Assembly (NCBI GenBank): GCA_021307315.1
Contig: JAJSPD010000014.1
Location: 837,202 to 901,201, forward strand
Reading direction: 5' to 3'
Length of the DNA stretch: 64,000 nucleotides
DNA from: Bisporella sp. PMI_857
Taxonomy: Eukaryota > Ascomycota > Leotiomycetes > Helotiales > Helotiaceae
Shown here: in pieces, positions 35,371-47,559 of the stretch
How positions within the stretch are numbered: position 1 is the first letter of the stretch
Layout of the letters: every line of letters begins with the position of its first letter
The notes under the pieces: generated by a model
What the model was told of the DNA's origin: nothing
Seen by the model: the letters and a program-made list of their open reading frames with translations, nothing else
The model's database searches: none
Program-made: the position numbers and the translations under genes

Positions 35371-36215
35371 AAAGGGCTGAGCTACATGTTATTAACCTCG
35401 TAAGGACATCTTGTATTATACGCGATTGTATTGGATATGCTTGAACATAGATTTCGAGCATCGCAGTGTTGTGCCGCAGATACGTAGATATGGGATGCAG
35501 ATAATATTAGCAGTATCCTTGTTCTTCACAATTACATCATCTCACTCACCTGTAAAAAAAAGTCGTGAAGCGTCGTCCTCAACAGAGTAATCGGAATCGA
35601 ATTGTACCATCTCCCACCCCAATTTAATGAAGCAGGAGAGTTAGCACGCCGCGTATTGCACTTAAGAGCTTCTAGCTCAATCTTCGCACCGGCTCTCCCA
35701 TAGGATCAAGCACCCTCCTTTTTCTCCGAAGATATGTAAGAAGAGGCCTGTCCTGCTTTTCTGATGCCAAATGCAAGCGTATCACACTACGTCCTCGCGG
35801 ACAGACCTGTTCACCAGCGACGGGAAGGAAGGTAATTTGAAGAGTACTCCGAATTTCTCATATGCATAATTTTGAGTCTAAAGACCCGGCCGTCGAGGAG
35901 ACAGTCTGTTTGTAGCATAGAAACGCAGCGTTGAAGAGGACGACGCTTGGGGGAAAAGAAGGAGGAAAAAGAGAGCCTCAATCGAAAAATGCGACGATGA
36001 GTCGAAGCTAACCCGCCAAACGGCCGCTAGCTCTCCGCTAGTGCCTTAAGGATGATGGATGTGGCTTGGCGGATGTGGCTTGGTTCCTCTTGGATCTTGC
36101 CAGAGGTTGCCACGCAATCGTCTCAAATGTTCGTATTCCGCTTTACCTTCTAGCTCAATTTCACGAGGACAATCTATCCTGCAAGTCGGATTGAAGCTAT
36201 CACCGTTCGCCCAAA
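35371..36215. other. Intergenic, promoter of the zinc-ribbon gene
   Basis: No gene seen. A short direct repeat (GGATGTGGCTTGG) occurs at about 36056-36083. Confidence 0.45.
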
Positions 36216-36716
36216 ATGTGTTTCATCTTCACTTGTGGAGAAACAGGTGAGCCGCTCTTTCCACCGCATGATGATATCATAATCCTAACACCCACCAGAG
36301 TTCAAGAAGCAACTACAAGATTACAACGGTGTACTCTGTCAATGCCATAATTGCGTATGCTTTCCTTCCTTCCCTTACCTATCTGCCATGGCCTCTCGCC
36401 CGCTTCCCACTACTAACGGACGTAAAAGGGCAATTACTCGGCCCATGCTATCAAGCGCAACCCTTGGTTCACTTTCTGCTTCATCCCCGTGGTTCCTCTC
36501 AGCATTCATGGCTACGAAGACGTAGTGTGCAGTATCTGCCACTTCTCCCAACCCATTGAGCACCGCAAGAACGATCTCGAGCAGGCGCGCCATGCGCAAG
36601 GCGGGGGAGGCATACCAATGCAACCGCATGGAGGACCGCCTCACGGTTGGGGAGGGGCAAGACCTGGCGGAGGACCCGGACCAGGACCCGGACAGGCGCC
36701 GATGCATTATAAATGA
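36216..36716 (+). CDS. Small zinc-ribbon protein with Gly/Pro-rich tail, 124 aa
   Basis: Exons 36216-36246, 36299-36354 and 36429-36716 join in frame to 124 aa. The N-terminus MCFIFTCGETEFKKQLQDY leads into a zinc-ribbon-like fold with two CxxC pairs: LCQCHNCGN and VVCSICHF. Between them is the conserved block AIKRNPWFTFCFIPVVPLS, a hydrophobic stretch. The C-terminal 40 residues are Gly/Pro/His-rich low complexity ending APMHYK. This matches a small family found across ascomycetes, sometimes misnamed 'rhodopsin family'. Function is unknown; a membrane-associated zinc protein is plausible. Both splice joins restore uninterrupted family sequence. Confidence 0.85.
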
Positions 36717-37285
36717 TACTCTAAAGCATGAAGATTGCTATGGAAAGAGATCTTTGGGAAAGGGGGGTTATGGGAAGGCGACGGTAGTACGAGTGTATAC
36801 ATATAAGGAGTGGCGCTTTGCTTATGGCGGGCTTGGAGTTGAAAGGTTGAGCTTTTCAGAGCTTTGTCTTAAGTTGTCCTATTCACAGATCCCATGCAAT
36901 ATTAATACCCTTTCAAACCATCTTGGAATTAAATCGTGCTACAACCTACAGATTCCTCAGTCAGGTCCCATTGCTTAGAGTACCTCAGATTGGACTAGAA
37001 AAGTAGTATCTGTCACCTTGAGTGCAAAGGGAGACGGACTAAATTATAGGGCAAAACCAAAAATTAAACATGCATAAATTATGTTATTCTGCCGAGGTTG
37101 GCCATAACAAGAGTCTATAATTACACTGTGACACCTAGGTCTGTACACGGCTCTATCATGGAAGTATTGTTTGAAGGAAAGCATCTCCACTTCATCATAT
37201 TGCTTTGGCAAAATAGCTCAGCTATCGCTAAAATACAGGCTCAATAATAAGCTAGAAGTAGCACTCCCAAGCCTCAGACCAACGC
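36717..37285. other. Intergenic between convergent genes
   Basis: 3' flanks of the zinc-ribbon gene and the reductase. Nothing else is visible. Confidence 0.5.
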
Positions 37286-38828
37286 TTATGCCTCTGCAAT
37301 CTTGACAGCCGCCTTTCCAAAATTCTTACCCTAATGTCAGGTTAGCATCTGGACCGAAATAGAACATTGAGATCACATACCTCGAGCATCCCTACCAATG
37401 CTTCTGCCGCGTTATCGATGCCTTCTGTGACATGCGACTTCGCCTTGAAAGATCCATCATGAAGCCATTTCGACACATTCTCACTGAATTCTTTGGCATA
37501 AGCCGGTCCCATGTTCTTATCTCCAACAATGAACCCTCTGAATGTGATCCGCTTTCCTACGATCAAGAAGAGGTTCTTGACACCGTATCGTTCCTGCGGT
37601 TTTTTGTTGTATTCTGCAATCATGCCACAAGCAATAATGCGTCCATGGTTATTCATGGCGTCAATTGCAGCTTCGAGTTGTTCACCTCCGACCTAGTATG
37701 CATCAGCAAATGACTAATTCATTGCAGCATGAGTATAGTACACACATTTTCGTAGTATATGTCAATTCCATCTGGGGCAAGCCGCTTCAGCGCATCCGCT
37801 GTCTTTTCCTTCTTATAGTTCCATGCGCCATCAAAGCTCAATTCCTTGGTGATGAAATCTGCCTTCTCATCAGAGCCTACGGAACCAATCACGCGGAGAC
37901 CCTCATGTTTCGCAAGCTGGCCAACCAGTTGTCCGACGGCTCCAGCGGCTGAGGAGATGAAAATCGTCTCTCCCTTCTTAGGCTTGCCAATGTCATAGAA
38001 AGACGAGTACGCAGTCAAACCAGGCATGCCCAATGCACCAACGAAGACGACGGGGTCCAGATTATATGGATTCTCAATCTTCCTAAGAGTGTCTACAGCT
38101 GCTTTGGAGACGACAAGGTATTCCTCTAAACCAACGTTACCATGCACCAAGTCTCCCTCCTTGAACTTTTCTGTATCCGACTTGAGTACTTTTACAATGG
38201 AATTGGTGTTGATCGGAGCACCAAGCTGAAAAGGAGGTGAACTACCAACAGGGTCAGTACCAATACTAACGCAAATTGTGATCTTTATCTCCTAGCATTA
38301 GACTAGCAAGCTATCAAGACAGTTTGGGACATACTATGATATGACTGAAGCATCGCGCATTTTACCTATCAGGGTCAGCCAAGGTCTCGTAAGGGAAATA
38401 CCAGTGAGTTTTCTAAATGACGATGTCTAGCCTAAGCTTGAGGGGCGCGATTGAGGTCACAAATGGCACAAAGGCCTCGAACTCAGACATCTCCGATGAA
38501 CGAGCAATTATCAGGAATACTTTCACCTGATAGAGGCCGGGAAGGATCTCGGAAACATGCAATGCCGTTTAAGAATTCTAGGCCAGACTATGCGCTAATC
38601 TCAAGAAACGTACCACGTAGGTAAGGATCTAGCGAAGCAATGAGATTCTTGATAATAATGCCGCCAGCCGGTCTGTGGATGGTTAGCAAGAACAGGTGAT
38701 AGCAAAGAAAGAGGTGCGTACGGAGCTTGGTCAGCATCGAATTCTCTTGTCTCAACGACCAGATGCTGGCCGGCAACTGGCCATCCGTCAGGCACCTTCT
38801 TGAAGATCAAAGCCTTGCTTTGCACCAT
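37286..38828 (-). CDS. Medium-chain NADP reductase, prostaglandin/alkenal reductase type
   Basis: Zinc-independent medium-chain dehydrogenase/reductase of the leukotriene B4 dehydrogenase / alkenal double-bond reductase group, which reduces C=C bonds of unsaturated carbonyls with NADPH. Exons on the - strand are 38828-38722, 38672-38614, 38365-38335, 38241-37746, 37692-37381 and 37330-37286, giving 349 aa. Joined hallmarks are KNLIASLDPYLRGKMRD, SYSPPFQLGAPI, GMPGLTAYSSFYDIGKPKKGE, the nucleotide-binding loop SSAAGAVGQLVGQLAK, IDIYYENVGGEQLEAAID and a C-terminus GKNFGKAAVKIAEA. The third exon is a 31-bp micro-exon and is needed to link RG to KMRD. The intron before it (248 bp) is the longest in this gene. 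Stress detoxification is the likely role. Confidence 0.93.
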
Positions 38829-41451
38829 TGTGCACCGGGTCGAATTGGTAGTTAGTTGAATGACTTGAATGGTATCACGAGAGGAAGCGGGTATCTTTGC
38901 TGCAGAAGTCAATGTAGAGAAGAGAGAGAGACATGTATGAGATGCATATAGGTGTATGAATAATAAAGGATAGAGATTCTTATATATATAATTAGTTGAT
39001 AGCTCCTTTCCTGATATGGATCAATAAATGGCACATCGATGACGTTTTCTGCGGGTAAGTGTAGGTGCTGTGCTTGATTGTTTAAAACGAGAGGGGACGC
39101 CACCCAACTGCAAGCAGCTACTACAGACTAGCAGGCTCTGAGTCGTGTTGATTTCTAAGGGAGAGAGGGGGAGGCCACTTGGTGCTGTTTCGGTTTTGGT
39201 GGTGGAGGAGCTACCTTTGTCAGGGCGCGCATGGCCACTAACTGACAAACTGACCAAGATCCGAGGCCAGTGGTGGTAGTGATGCCAGCCAGAACATAAA
39301 GGATTGGTATGGTGACAAAGAAAAAGGACCTGAAATCAAGGCGTATCTGTATCCGCACCCTGAAATCAACTCAGCCCGGCCATGGTGCTTAGTCACCAGC
39401 CGAGGCTCATTTGTAATCATATATGAGATGAAAAAAAAAAAAAAAGTCAACAGTCTTCTCTACACTTGGTAATGCATAGATTGATATAGTTAATAGTTAA
39501 TGAAGGATTGAGGTTGCTGCTTGGCCTGATTGTTGTTTGTTGGTGTCTCGCTAGACTGAGCGTGACAAAGGAATTGGAGAGGGGAGCGGCAAGATTTGCA
39601 TACCCCGACGGTACAATACAATGCAGTCAAGCCCAAGTACATCGTGAACCGCATCTTGAACTAACCAACATCTCGACACCACGTCTGGCAGACCTTCGAG
39701 TAGTGATAGTTCGGCACTTGCACTGTGCTACGCAAGCAAGCAAGAATACTCTGTTGCGTAGATGTGTCGTGCCAAAGGGCCTAAGCAAGATTCCTCTCTC
39801 ACTGGAGATTGATACATGAGATATGTCCCCCAAGTCGCGTGCTAGCAGATTCGCATCGCCATCCTCATCGTCTAAAACTTTCCATAACCACCACCAGTAG
39901 TGGCATGACGTTGAGGATTCATCAAGGATCTTTCTTCAATGTCAGATCGGTATGAGTACATATGAGGATAAAGGCAGAGCCATCAGCCCGCACCTTGAGG
40001 TGATTCTCCCCCAGAGGACTGTACATACTCTGCCAACGCATGGAACACAATCGCAGGAGGGGAAGTAGTAGCAGCCGTAACCCAGAAATGTCACAATTGG
40101 GATGGCAGGCTGCACGTTTGGGTGGTTATCTTAATAACCATGCTAGCTAGTTTTACCTGATGAAAGGGTGTCAGCACTATATTCTCGTCTCACCCAATAA
40201 TGGTGGTTTCTCTTGCAAAAATAGATCAATCGCTAACAAATGCAACACCTACCAGGACTGGTTTTCAGCCAAAACACTCTGGATTTCCAACGAGAATTGA
40301 GATTATGGTCTTCCAAATCTGTATGTGAGAGTTAGGCAAATCAATGAGTGCTAGCATGCTCAATCTACGTTCAGTTTCATAGCAACCGATATTCTACCAA
40401 TATGTCAAGTTTTGGTACTTGACAAACTTTTGCTCCACAGTACCACTTTTCAGCCCGCTCCCAATTTCGTTCTAAGTCTGATTCTGTAAGGTACAGTAAT
40501 CCTGATTTTGCTGCACCAGACAAGGGCCGGCCACGTTGCAATCAATTCTTGACCGGGCTGTGGCACAGCCTGGGCCGCACAGACGATCAACATCTCAGCC
40601 CAAGTTAAAAACTTCCTCACCTACAATTGCACTCATTTCCATGATAGCCTATTACCAAATGTTCGTCTCTTACAGGAAACTATCTTGTTGCTGTTGGATC
40701 CGTTTCGGCGTTGATTGAGTTCAGTTGGAAAACTCAATCCCACTGAAAGTTCAATCGGGAGATTGTAGGATCCAAGTAGTCGTGGTGGCGCAAACTTCCC
40801 TACTCAGATATCTCTCTCATACTCACTGTGAATGCGAGCCCCCCCCGGCTATTAACATTCCAGGGGCGGGTCGGGTATCTAGACCTGCGGCTACTATGCT
40901 AGGTCTCTCAATCTCACAAGCAACGAACTTTTCGTCTGACAAGTACATGTGTAAGGGCCAACCAGTAGCCTCTCAGCTTCCTTGGACACATGCTTGTCAA
41001 TGTCAGATTGAGGCTGAATCCTAAGATAATAGACCATGGGAGAGTCGATCATGGTGAGGCACAGACGTTGGAAACCATTGTAGTCAATGTGTTGGTCCAA
41101 CCATGTGTCTAGATGCTTCATGCGTATTACAAAAGGCCCCCAAGGTTGAGGATGATGTGGGTCGAAGTATATCTTATATCAACTTCTTTACTTTTCCTTT
41201 CCTACCTCCTGCTTTTATTTTGTCAGCACTGTACATCAGCAATTGCTTTATGTCCTAGAAGCTCAATAAAACAAAGTCGATATATCAGCCAAGAAGTACT
41301 CCTGCTATATCATAACCGTCCGCAATACGCAGTCTGGGCAAGGTTCTTGAAAGTCAAAATCAAGTCACTGGTAACTCATTACTTGTGACTCCTTGTTACT
41401 CTAGGGAGAGTCTACATCCAGCTCTCTTTCACCTTGCATCCGATTACCATA
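38829..41451. other. 2.6-kb intergenic stretch, no gene seen
   Basis: It contains a poly-A run (39429-39445) and short palindromes around 40710-40745 (GATTGAGTT pairing with AACTCAATC). No ORF here has a recognisable domain. Confidence 0.4.
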
Positions 41452-41820
41452 ATGAAGATGCGAACCAATTCTTCCAACACCACCGCTTCCACTTCCAGAG
41501 CATTCAGCTCAAGACTACGCATGATATTCCGCGGTCCCAATCGACCAAAACCACAAGACGTCGAAGCAGCACCCCAGTCAAGCTTCAGTCCTGAGACAGA
41601 GGGCTACAGACACGTGCCCAAAGCAGCATCGTCAGCATTTCTAAGGACAACCACCAAGGTCGACATGTTCGAACTCACAGGATCTGGAAAGCTGAATCGG
41701 AGTACGAATGACCTTTCTGAGAAAGCTGGCGGACCTCCGAGACCGATTTTGGCACAAAGGAGCGAGAGTCGGTTAAGGCATATTGCTGACGCTGAACGGG
41801 ATCTCGTAGGATCAATCTAG
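41452..41820 (+). CDS. Hypothetical small basic protein, 122 aa
   Basis: Single-exon ORF from ATG 41452 (A at -3) to TAG. The sequence is Ser/Thr/Arg-rich (MKMRTNSSNTTASTSRAFSS), with RMIFRGPNRPKPQDVEAAP, SSFSPETEGYRHVPKAASSA and a more ordered C-terminus (DMFELTGSGKLNRSTNDLSE, LRHIADAERDL). I recognise no domain, signal peptide or membrane segment. A pyrimidine-rich leader upstream supports expression. It is probably intrinsically disordered. Confidence 0.5.
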   Translation: MKMRTNSSNTTASTSRAFSSRLRMIFRGPNRPKPQDVEAAPQSSFSPETEGYRHVPKAASSAFLRTTTKVDMFELTGSGKLNRSTNDLSEKAGGPPRPILAQRSESRLRHIADAERDLVGSI

Positions 41821-43167
41821 TGGGTCGTCTTGAGTGTGAGGTCGTGAACATTTAATCGTGGATTCAAAATCGGAAAGATGGTTAGAATTTATAATGTTGT
41901 ATCGACGCTGTTCTACGGGGCGCGGTTTGATAGAAAGGGAAAGAAGCAGGAGCTTTGACGGAAATTCCTCCCGCGGCATATATGTTGTTACATCATATTT
42001 AACATATCTAACAAGGTGCATGATTTTGATATATCTCGGTTGAAAGCCTAGAGTAAACTGCCTCGTGTTATCAAATGAGTGGCTGTTGGTATGGCTTCAA
42101 GAAATGATGCTTGGGTACTGCATACTAAAGTTTAGTACGAGGACCTACTTATAATGACGCAGCATAGATAGTAGTAGTACTTTAAGGAAATTGAAACCTG
42201 AAAGTCACACGAAATTACCTACCGAGGCTGGGGGAGCTTCCTACCCCTAAAGCTTGAATAGCATGAAGAATACTACTACGTCTGCCGAGGTCAAAAGGCG
42301 CACTTTTACCATAATTTCCAATTTCTCGGCATAGCAGTATGCCTACAGCAAAGTAAGCACTCCTTATCCACTTAGTTGTATGGATAGATTTAAAGAATGC
42401 ACAACAGTAGCCGGTTCCTTTCCACCGTCACACCATAGCATATCGAAGCTGTTCGTAACAACCAGCCGCCTCATGGATCAGCCTTGGGTGCCCGTAACAT
42501 AACGCACTCGCGACCGCAAATAACGCAAGATCGGCCCGTTTCCTACTCGCTAATGCGGGTTGTCGTAGGAAAGAACAAATGAGATGCTGCAAGACATCGG
42601 GGATCCTGTTGTGACACCCACCATATATACAACACCCCTGATCGAGTATTCTCGGCTCCTGTTGCTGACTCTGGAAGACTTAAAAAGGTATCAAGATACC
42701 CGGCTTTGCTCGAACATGGCCTCCGCTCTTGTATGTGTGCACGTTATCAGACGCTTGTGTACATGGATATATGAAGCGAGTCCATGAAATGCATAGACTA
42801 TTTATGTCGATAATTACACTGCAGCATCGAACTATGGTTCGCAGAAAGGATTGTCCCCCGGCGGAAGAGCGTTATGCACGTTTTCGAAAGTTGGTTATAA
42901 GCATAACTCAGCTCTTCCTGAATCATTATTCGTACCTTGAGACTGATACTCTCCTTCATGTCAAGTGATGTAACACCTATCGATTGAAATATATTCTTGG
43001 CGAGCTGTCTCCAATTCAGCAGCCAGATAATTTGCAACATCATGCTTGAGCAATGGCTAAGAGCGAACGAGAATATCTTGGCTGGCAAAGTTGGAACTCT
43101 GCCTGCGTTCGTTGAGCTATTTCGATCTTCTTCTGGCATTAGAAATTGATAGCAATCCACCGTCACC
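41821..43167. other. Intergenic, no gene seen
   Basis: 1.35 kb of moderately AT-rich sequence with short ORFs only. The CACCATG at 43164-43170 is a strong start context for the next gene. Confidence 0.45.
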
Positions 43168-45033
43168 ATGTTTCTTCGAGCGGCTCGCTCCCAGCTCCGA
43201 CAATTCTCTCATCGCAGAAATATTAGCGCACACGAAATAGATGAGTTCGGAAATGAATGTAATACAGCTTCAGACTCCTCCAGGAATGGATCTAGCAAAG
43301 GGTCCCAGTCTCCAACAACTCCAGATCTCACAGGCACGAAAAGTAGTATCCAGCATTCACAGCATGAGTCAACCGCTTGTTCATCAGCAAGCTCTTTATG
43401 TACTTGCGAGTATCACCCGGTTGCATCTCCAAATGGAATCTCTTTGTCAGAAACATGGCCTGTGCCGAGTGAGAGAGATAAAGAACTGCCACCAATAACC
43501 CCAGCAAGCAAAATCCATGACGAAGAATGGCCATTACCTCTGTCCCATCAACAATGCAATGTTACAACTGATGAAATAGGAGTAAGAGCAGTTATATGTG
43601 TTCCAAATTCTGATAATTCACCCAACCTACGAGGGGCGCCGGCTATGGACGTACCAGACAGGCACAAGAAGTCCACTCCAGACATTGTGATTGCAGCAAA
43701 GCCTCCGTTTACCGCAGAACAGTTAATTCGAGAAACAGATAATTCTTCCCCACCCGCCGAAGATGCTCCAGGGGATATCACGGCCACTTCAGCAAACAAG
43801 AACAGTGAAGATTCCTCCAGTCAAGGCGCGCGAACTATCATCCTGTCTCGCAGTGTATCAGGAAAGCAGACGTATGCATCCTCAACGCCGCCCATGTCTG
43901 CAGCGTCCAGATCGGTATCCACTTCGAAAGCGACAAAGACGGTACTATTTCCAAAGAGAGTAAGACAATCCAATAAGACACTACCGAAGAATACTTCAGC
44001 CGCATCACATAAGCACTTACGATGGGCGGATGTAACCACAAATGTGTTAGATGCTTTGAGTGATAGGCTTTTCAAGATAGACGTAGATGAAATGCTACCA
44101 TCTGAAAAATTTGAAGAGCTGAGGGAAGAAATGAGAGCCAAGAGATTGCTAGAAATGGAAGAGATTCTAGATTCGAAGGGGAGAGCCTTGACAAAACCGC
44201 TACAGGAAGGTCTCTCTCGCAGTTATCAGAAGGCGATATCAGGAAACGCCACACCTTCTGGGCCATCACCACATCCTCCGGCAGATAAGGGCGAAGCCCG
44301 CATAGCGATTCCTCAAAAAAATGATCCTAGCTCTTTTGCTAAGGCAGGAGACAAATGGACAAGCGCGTCAACTTCACCACGAGGTAAGAGTAGGCCAACG
44401 TACAAAGCGGACGCTTCACTACCAGTAATTGATGAGAAACGATTGTCAACTTACGATATACCTCCGCGAAAGTCATCCAAGCAAGCTCAGTCTTCACTAT
44501 TCAGACAGTCCATCAACAGCCACGTCTTTCTGCGGTCAACACCGTTCACTTTAACATCACCTCTCTTCCAGCACGGCCCAATTTGCATCGAACAGCCAAG
44601 GTTGAAACGGGAAGATACGCTGCCAGACGATACTCTCGATTGGACGGCTTTCCAGATGGCGATCGCCGGAACGAGAGAAGATGAATTTGCCACAAGTGAG
44701 ATGGAACGAATTCTCAATGACGCTGAGCTGCGCGATCTGGTGGATTGGTGGGAGGGGTTCCATCTGGAGCTTGGAGTGTTGGAAGGAGAGTCGCTCAAGC
44801 CACAGCCGTTACGGCTTCACGCTAAAAGGAAGCTTGACCAGGAGGCCCTTTGGGAAGAACAAGGGCAGATAAGTGTGGGTTATAAGGATGATCATGTCAA
44901 CCCGTTGACGGAGCTCCCAGCGACGATTCCAAGTCCAAGCAAATTGTCACCTGGCCCAATGGGTTACAACTTGGGGCATGATCTCGGTGATTACCTGAAT
45001 TGGGAAATCAATCACTTCCAACTTTCTCCGTGA
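43168..45033 (+). CDS. Hypothetical disordered protein, 621 aa
   Basis: Intronless ORF with an ideal start context (CACCATG). Most of the protein is Ser/Thr/Pro-rich and low in hydrophobic residues, typical of an intrinsically disordered fungal protein with many likely phosphosites. Ordered blocks are a helix around SDRLFKIDVDEMLPSEKFEELREEM (residues about 294-325) and a C-terminal block LDWTAFQMAIAGTREDEFAT through LRDLVDWWEGFHLELGVLE, which looks conserved and acidic-aromatic. No signal peptide, membrane segment or catalytic motif is seen. I recognise no named family. It is convergent with the mitochondrial processing peptidase gene. Confidence 0.75.
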   Translation: MFLRAARSQLRQFSHRRNISAHEIDEFGNECNTASDSSRNGSSKGSQSPTTPDLTGTKSSIQHSQHESTACSSASSLCTCEYHPVASPNGISLSETWPVPSERDKELPPITPASKIHDEEWPLPLSHQQCNVTTDEIGVRAVICVPNSDNSPNLRGAPAMDVPDRHKKSTPDIVIAAKPPFTAEQLIRETDNSSPPAEDAPGDITATSANKNSEDSSSQGARTIILSRSVSGKQTYASSTPPMSAASRSVSTSKATKTVLFPKRVRQSNKTLPKNTSAASHKHLRWADVTTNVLDALSDRLFKIDVDEMLPSEKFEELREEMRAKRLLEMEEILDSKGRALTKPLQEGLSRSYQKAISGNATPSGPSPHPPADKGEARIAIPQKNDPSSFAKAGDKWTSASTSPRGKSRPTYKADASLPVIDEKRLSTYDIPPRKSSKQAQSSLFRQSINSHVFLRSTPFTLTSPLFQHGPICIEQPRLKREDTLPDDTLDWTAFQMAIAGTREDEFATSEMERILNDAELRDLVDWWEGFHLELGVLEGESLKPQPLRLHAKRKLDQEALWEEQGQISVGYKDDHVNPLTELPATIPSPSKLSPGPMGYNLGHDLGDYLNWEINHFQLSP

Positions 45034-45530
45034 GCTTTGACTATGCGACGTTACAACCACACTGCCATTGCATACTATAGCATGCCAGCTTATGGCTTCC
45101 TCATGAGAGGTATTGGTTTCCTGTATACACCATACTCATGAAAAATCGATATGTCAATTATTGTAAACGCCTCTTGAGGCAAAGGCACTACCGCCGCGAC
45201 AATATACTAGCAAAAGGGCTAGTTTGGCCGGCCAGATGCAACCAGTGCGTGAATAAGTAGAATCATGAATCACCCGGATTCAAAGAATTCAACAATCACA
45301 TCACAAGCAAACGGCCTATTGGTGCAGTTGCTAAAGGATATCAGAAGACCAGGAGTGAAGATAGAAAACGTTGGCCTAGCTTAACGGGTAATGTCACCTC
45401 CACAGCCAGAAAATATAAATATTAGCCTCCTGAGAATACAAATGAACAAATTTTATAGAATTTTATGGGTACATATGCTTTGCTCATCATACACTCTATG
45501 CAGTCAAGTATCTTACCCAAGTCTAGTAAC
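45034..45530. other. Intergenic between convergent genes
   Basis: 3' flanks only; nothing else seen. Confidence 0.5.
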
Positions 45531-47274
45531 CTACGCATTTCTGCTCATATCGTTCCGAATTCTGTTATATCAAGTGTTAGCATTTCCTTAATAAAGCCTG
45601 AGGATCATATTTCAAGCAAATCAAAGCTCTAGAAATCGGGTATTCGTTGGCATACCTTTGGTAATCAAGCAATCCCTCAATGCTGCCTACTGCACTGATA
45701 GCCACATCCTGGTCCCACAACTTCCTCTGAGCAAAGCTCATAACATCTTTCTCTGTGATCGCTCCCACAACACGCTCAATCTCTTCTGGACCCATTCGGC
45801 GGCCAGTTGTGATGATCTGTCGTCCAATGTCTTCTGCAACTGCAGTTGTGCCGTCCAAGGAGAGTAGGATAGAAGCCTTCAACTGAGCCTTGGCACGCTC
45901 GACTTCCGCTTCTGTAACATTGTATGATAATCTGGACCATTCGCGGAGTGTGAAGTGTACTAGGTCATCGATGCGAGTCAGGTTATCGGTTACGAGGTAG
46001 ATACCCCAAAGTCTGCCTGTGTTAGCTAGAATGATTGAAAGTATCCATATCGCTTACCCTGTATCACTGTAACTTGTTGAGAAGCTCATAAAGCTGTTGG
46101 CCAGATCATTCTTGTGAATAAAGCCACTGAGCTTGCTACCCATATGAGGAGCATTGCCCAAAGCCTTGTCCCAGTTCCCAACAATTGCTTGCGTTACTAA
46201 AGCAGTGAAGTAGTCATCATCCTTCCAGCTGACACCCTCCACGGCAATGGCAATATTGGCAGTGGGGATAGTGTCATCACGAATTCTAATCTCAGAGCCA
46301 ATAAATTCGGGCTTCTGCTTTTGCGCAGCAGCAATTCTCGCAGCAGCTTGATTATGTGGTTCAGTTGGAAGACCAGCAAAGTGCTTTTCGGCAAGCCCAA
46401 CAAGTTGCTCATGTGGAACACCTCCAGAACCAACAAGAATCATGCGGTCTGCAGTATAGTTCGTCTTAATATAATCTTGTAGATCCTTTTGTTGAATGCT
46501 TTGAATGTTCTCAGCGGGACCGAGGATGGTTCGTCCTAGGGGTTGTCCTTGGAAAGCAGTGGCATGTAGATGATCAAAAACAACTTCCTCCAGTTGCTTG
46601 TCGACTTCCTCTGACTCCCTTAAGATAACATCACGCTCGCGCTCGATAGCTGAAGGCTCGAGTTTGGAGTTCTGGAGAATATCAGATAAAATGTTGACGG
46701 TGGCGGGTACGTCGGCATTAAATGCTTTGGCATAATAAACGGTGTTTTCTCGCTGCAGCAAGTATCAGCATGTCCCTTGCCGTTGAATATAACCCAACCT
46801 ACAGATGTGTATGCATTTAAGTGACCGCCCATGTTTTCGATCTCAAGCTCCAATTGCTGTTGTGTTCGGCTGGTTGTGCCCTATTTTCCTTGATCAGCCC
46901 ATTCGTCGATTGAAGAAGCTCAACTGAAGTCATGGCATACCTTAAAGGCAAGATGTTCCAGGAAATGTGCTACGCCATTGGTCTTGTCTGTTTCTGCTCG
47001 CGAGCCAGCATCGATCCATACTCCTACCGTTGAGGTCTGAGCCCACGGCGAGTGTTCTGTGGCAATCTAAAGCTTGTTAGTGACCATGCCAGCTGCTTGC
47101 TTGCCATATTGTCCCTACCGTCAAGCCATTGGAGAGTGTTGTTGTTTCTGTTTTCACGCCATTTTTTGCTATGACGGGAGTTGCAAAACCTCTTCGCAGA
47201 GGCGCCACTGCATTGAGACCAGCGCGAGCGCGCAGTCCTTGAGAAAGGTTTAATGCCAATCGCCGGGACGCCAT
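45531..47274 (-). CDS. MAS1: Mitochondrial processing peptidase, beta subunit
   Basis: Matrix metalloprotease subunit that, with the alpha subunit, removes presequences from imported proteins. Exons on the - strand are 47274-47119, 47066-46941, 46880-46803, 46752-46058, 46012-45656 and 45561-45531, giving 480 aa. The N-terminus [20 protein letters not shown] is itself an amphipathic presequence. Exon 2 carries the inverted zinc site HFLEH (residues 86-90), as expected for the catalytic beta subunit (M16 family). Joins restore [42 protein letters not shown] and a [14 protein letters not shown]-terminus. The last exon is only 31 bp. The start ATG at 47274 is preferred over upstream in-frame codons because it begins the presequence. 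Confidence 0.96.
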
Positions 47275-47559
47275 GGGAAGAGATGTGATGGAAATTAGAG
47301 GTCGGCGAGATCGATTGAAGGTGCTTGCTTGGGGCTTTGAGCAGCAAGAATTGAAATGGCTCAATTCATCAACCAGGGGTGTGTACACCAATGAGACGGC
47401 CCGGAATGTTGAGTACATAATCTGATGCCTCAGGTTCCAACTCGGAGCGGAAAGGGACGAAATCCCTCGGTAGAGCAGCCGCTGCTACAAGATCGCCTCA
47501 TGATTTATTTATCTCTACCTCCACGATCAAGTATCGACACCCAAAGGATCAATTGAGAT
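47275..47559. promoter_or_regulatory. Bidirectional promoter of two mitochondrial genes
   Basis: 285 bp separates the divergent starts of the processing-peptidase beta gene and SDH4. Both products are nuclear-encoded mitochondrial proteins, so shared control is plausible. I identify no specific factor site. Confidence 0.55.
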
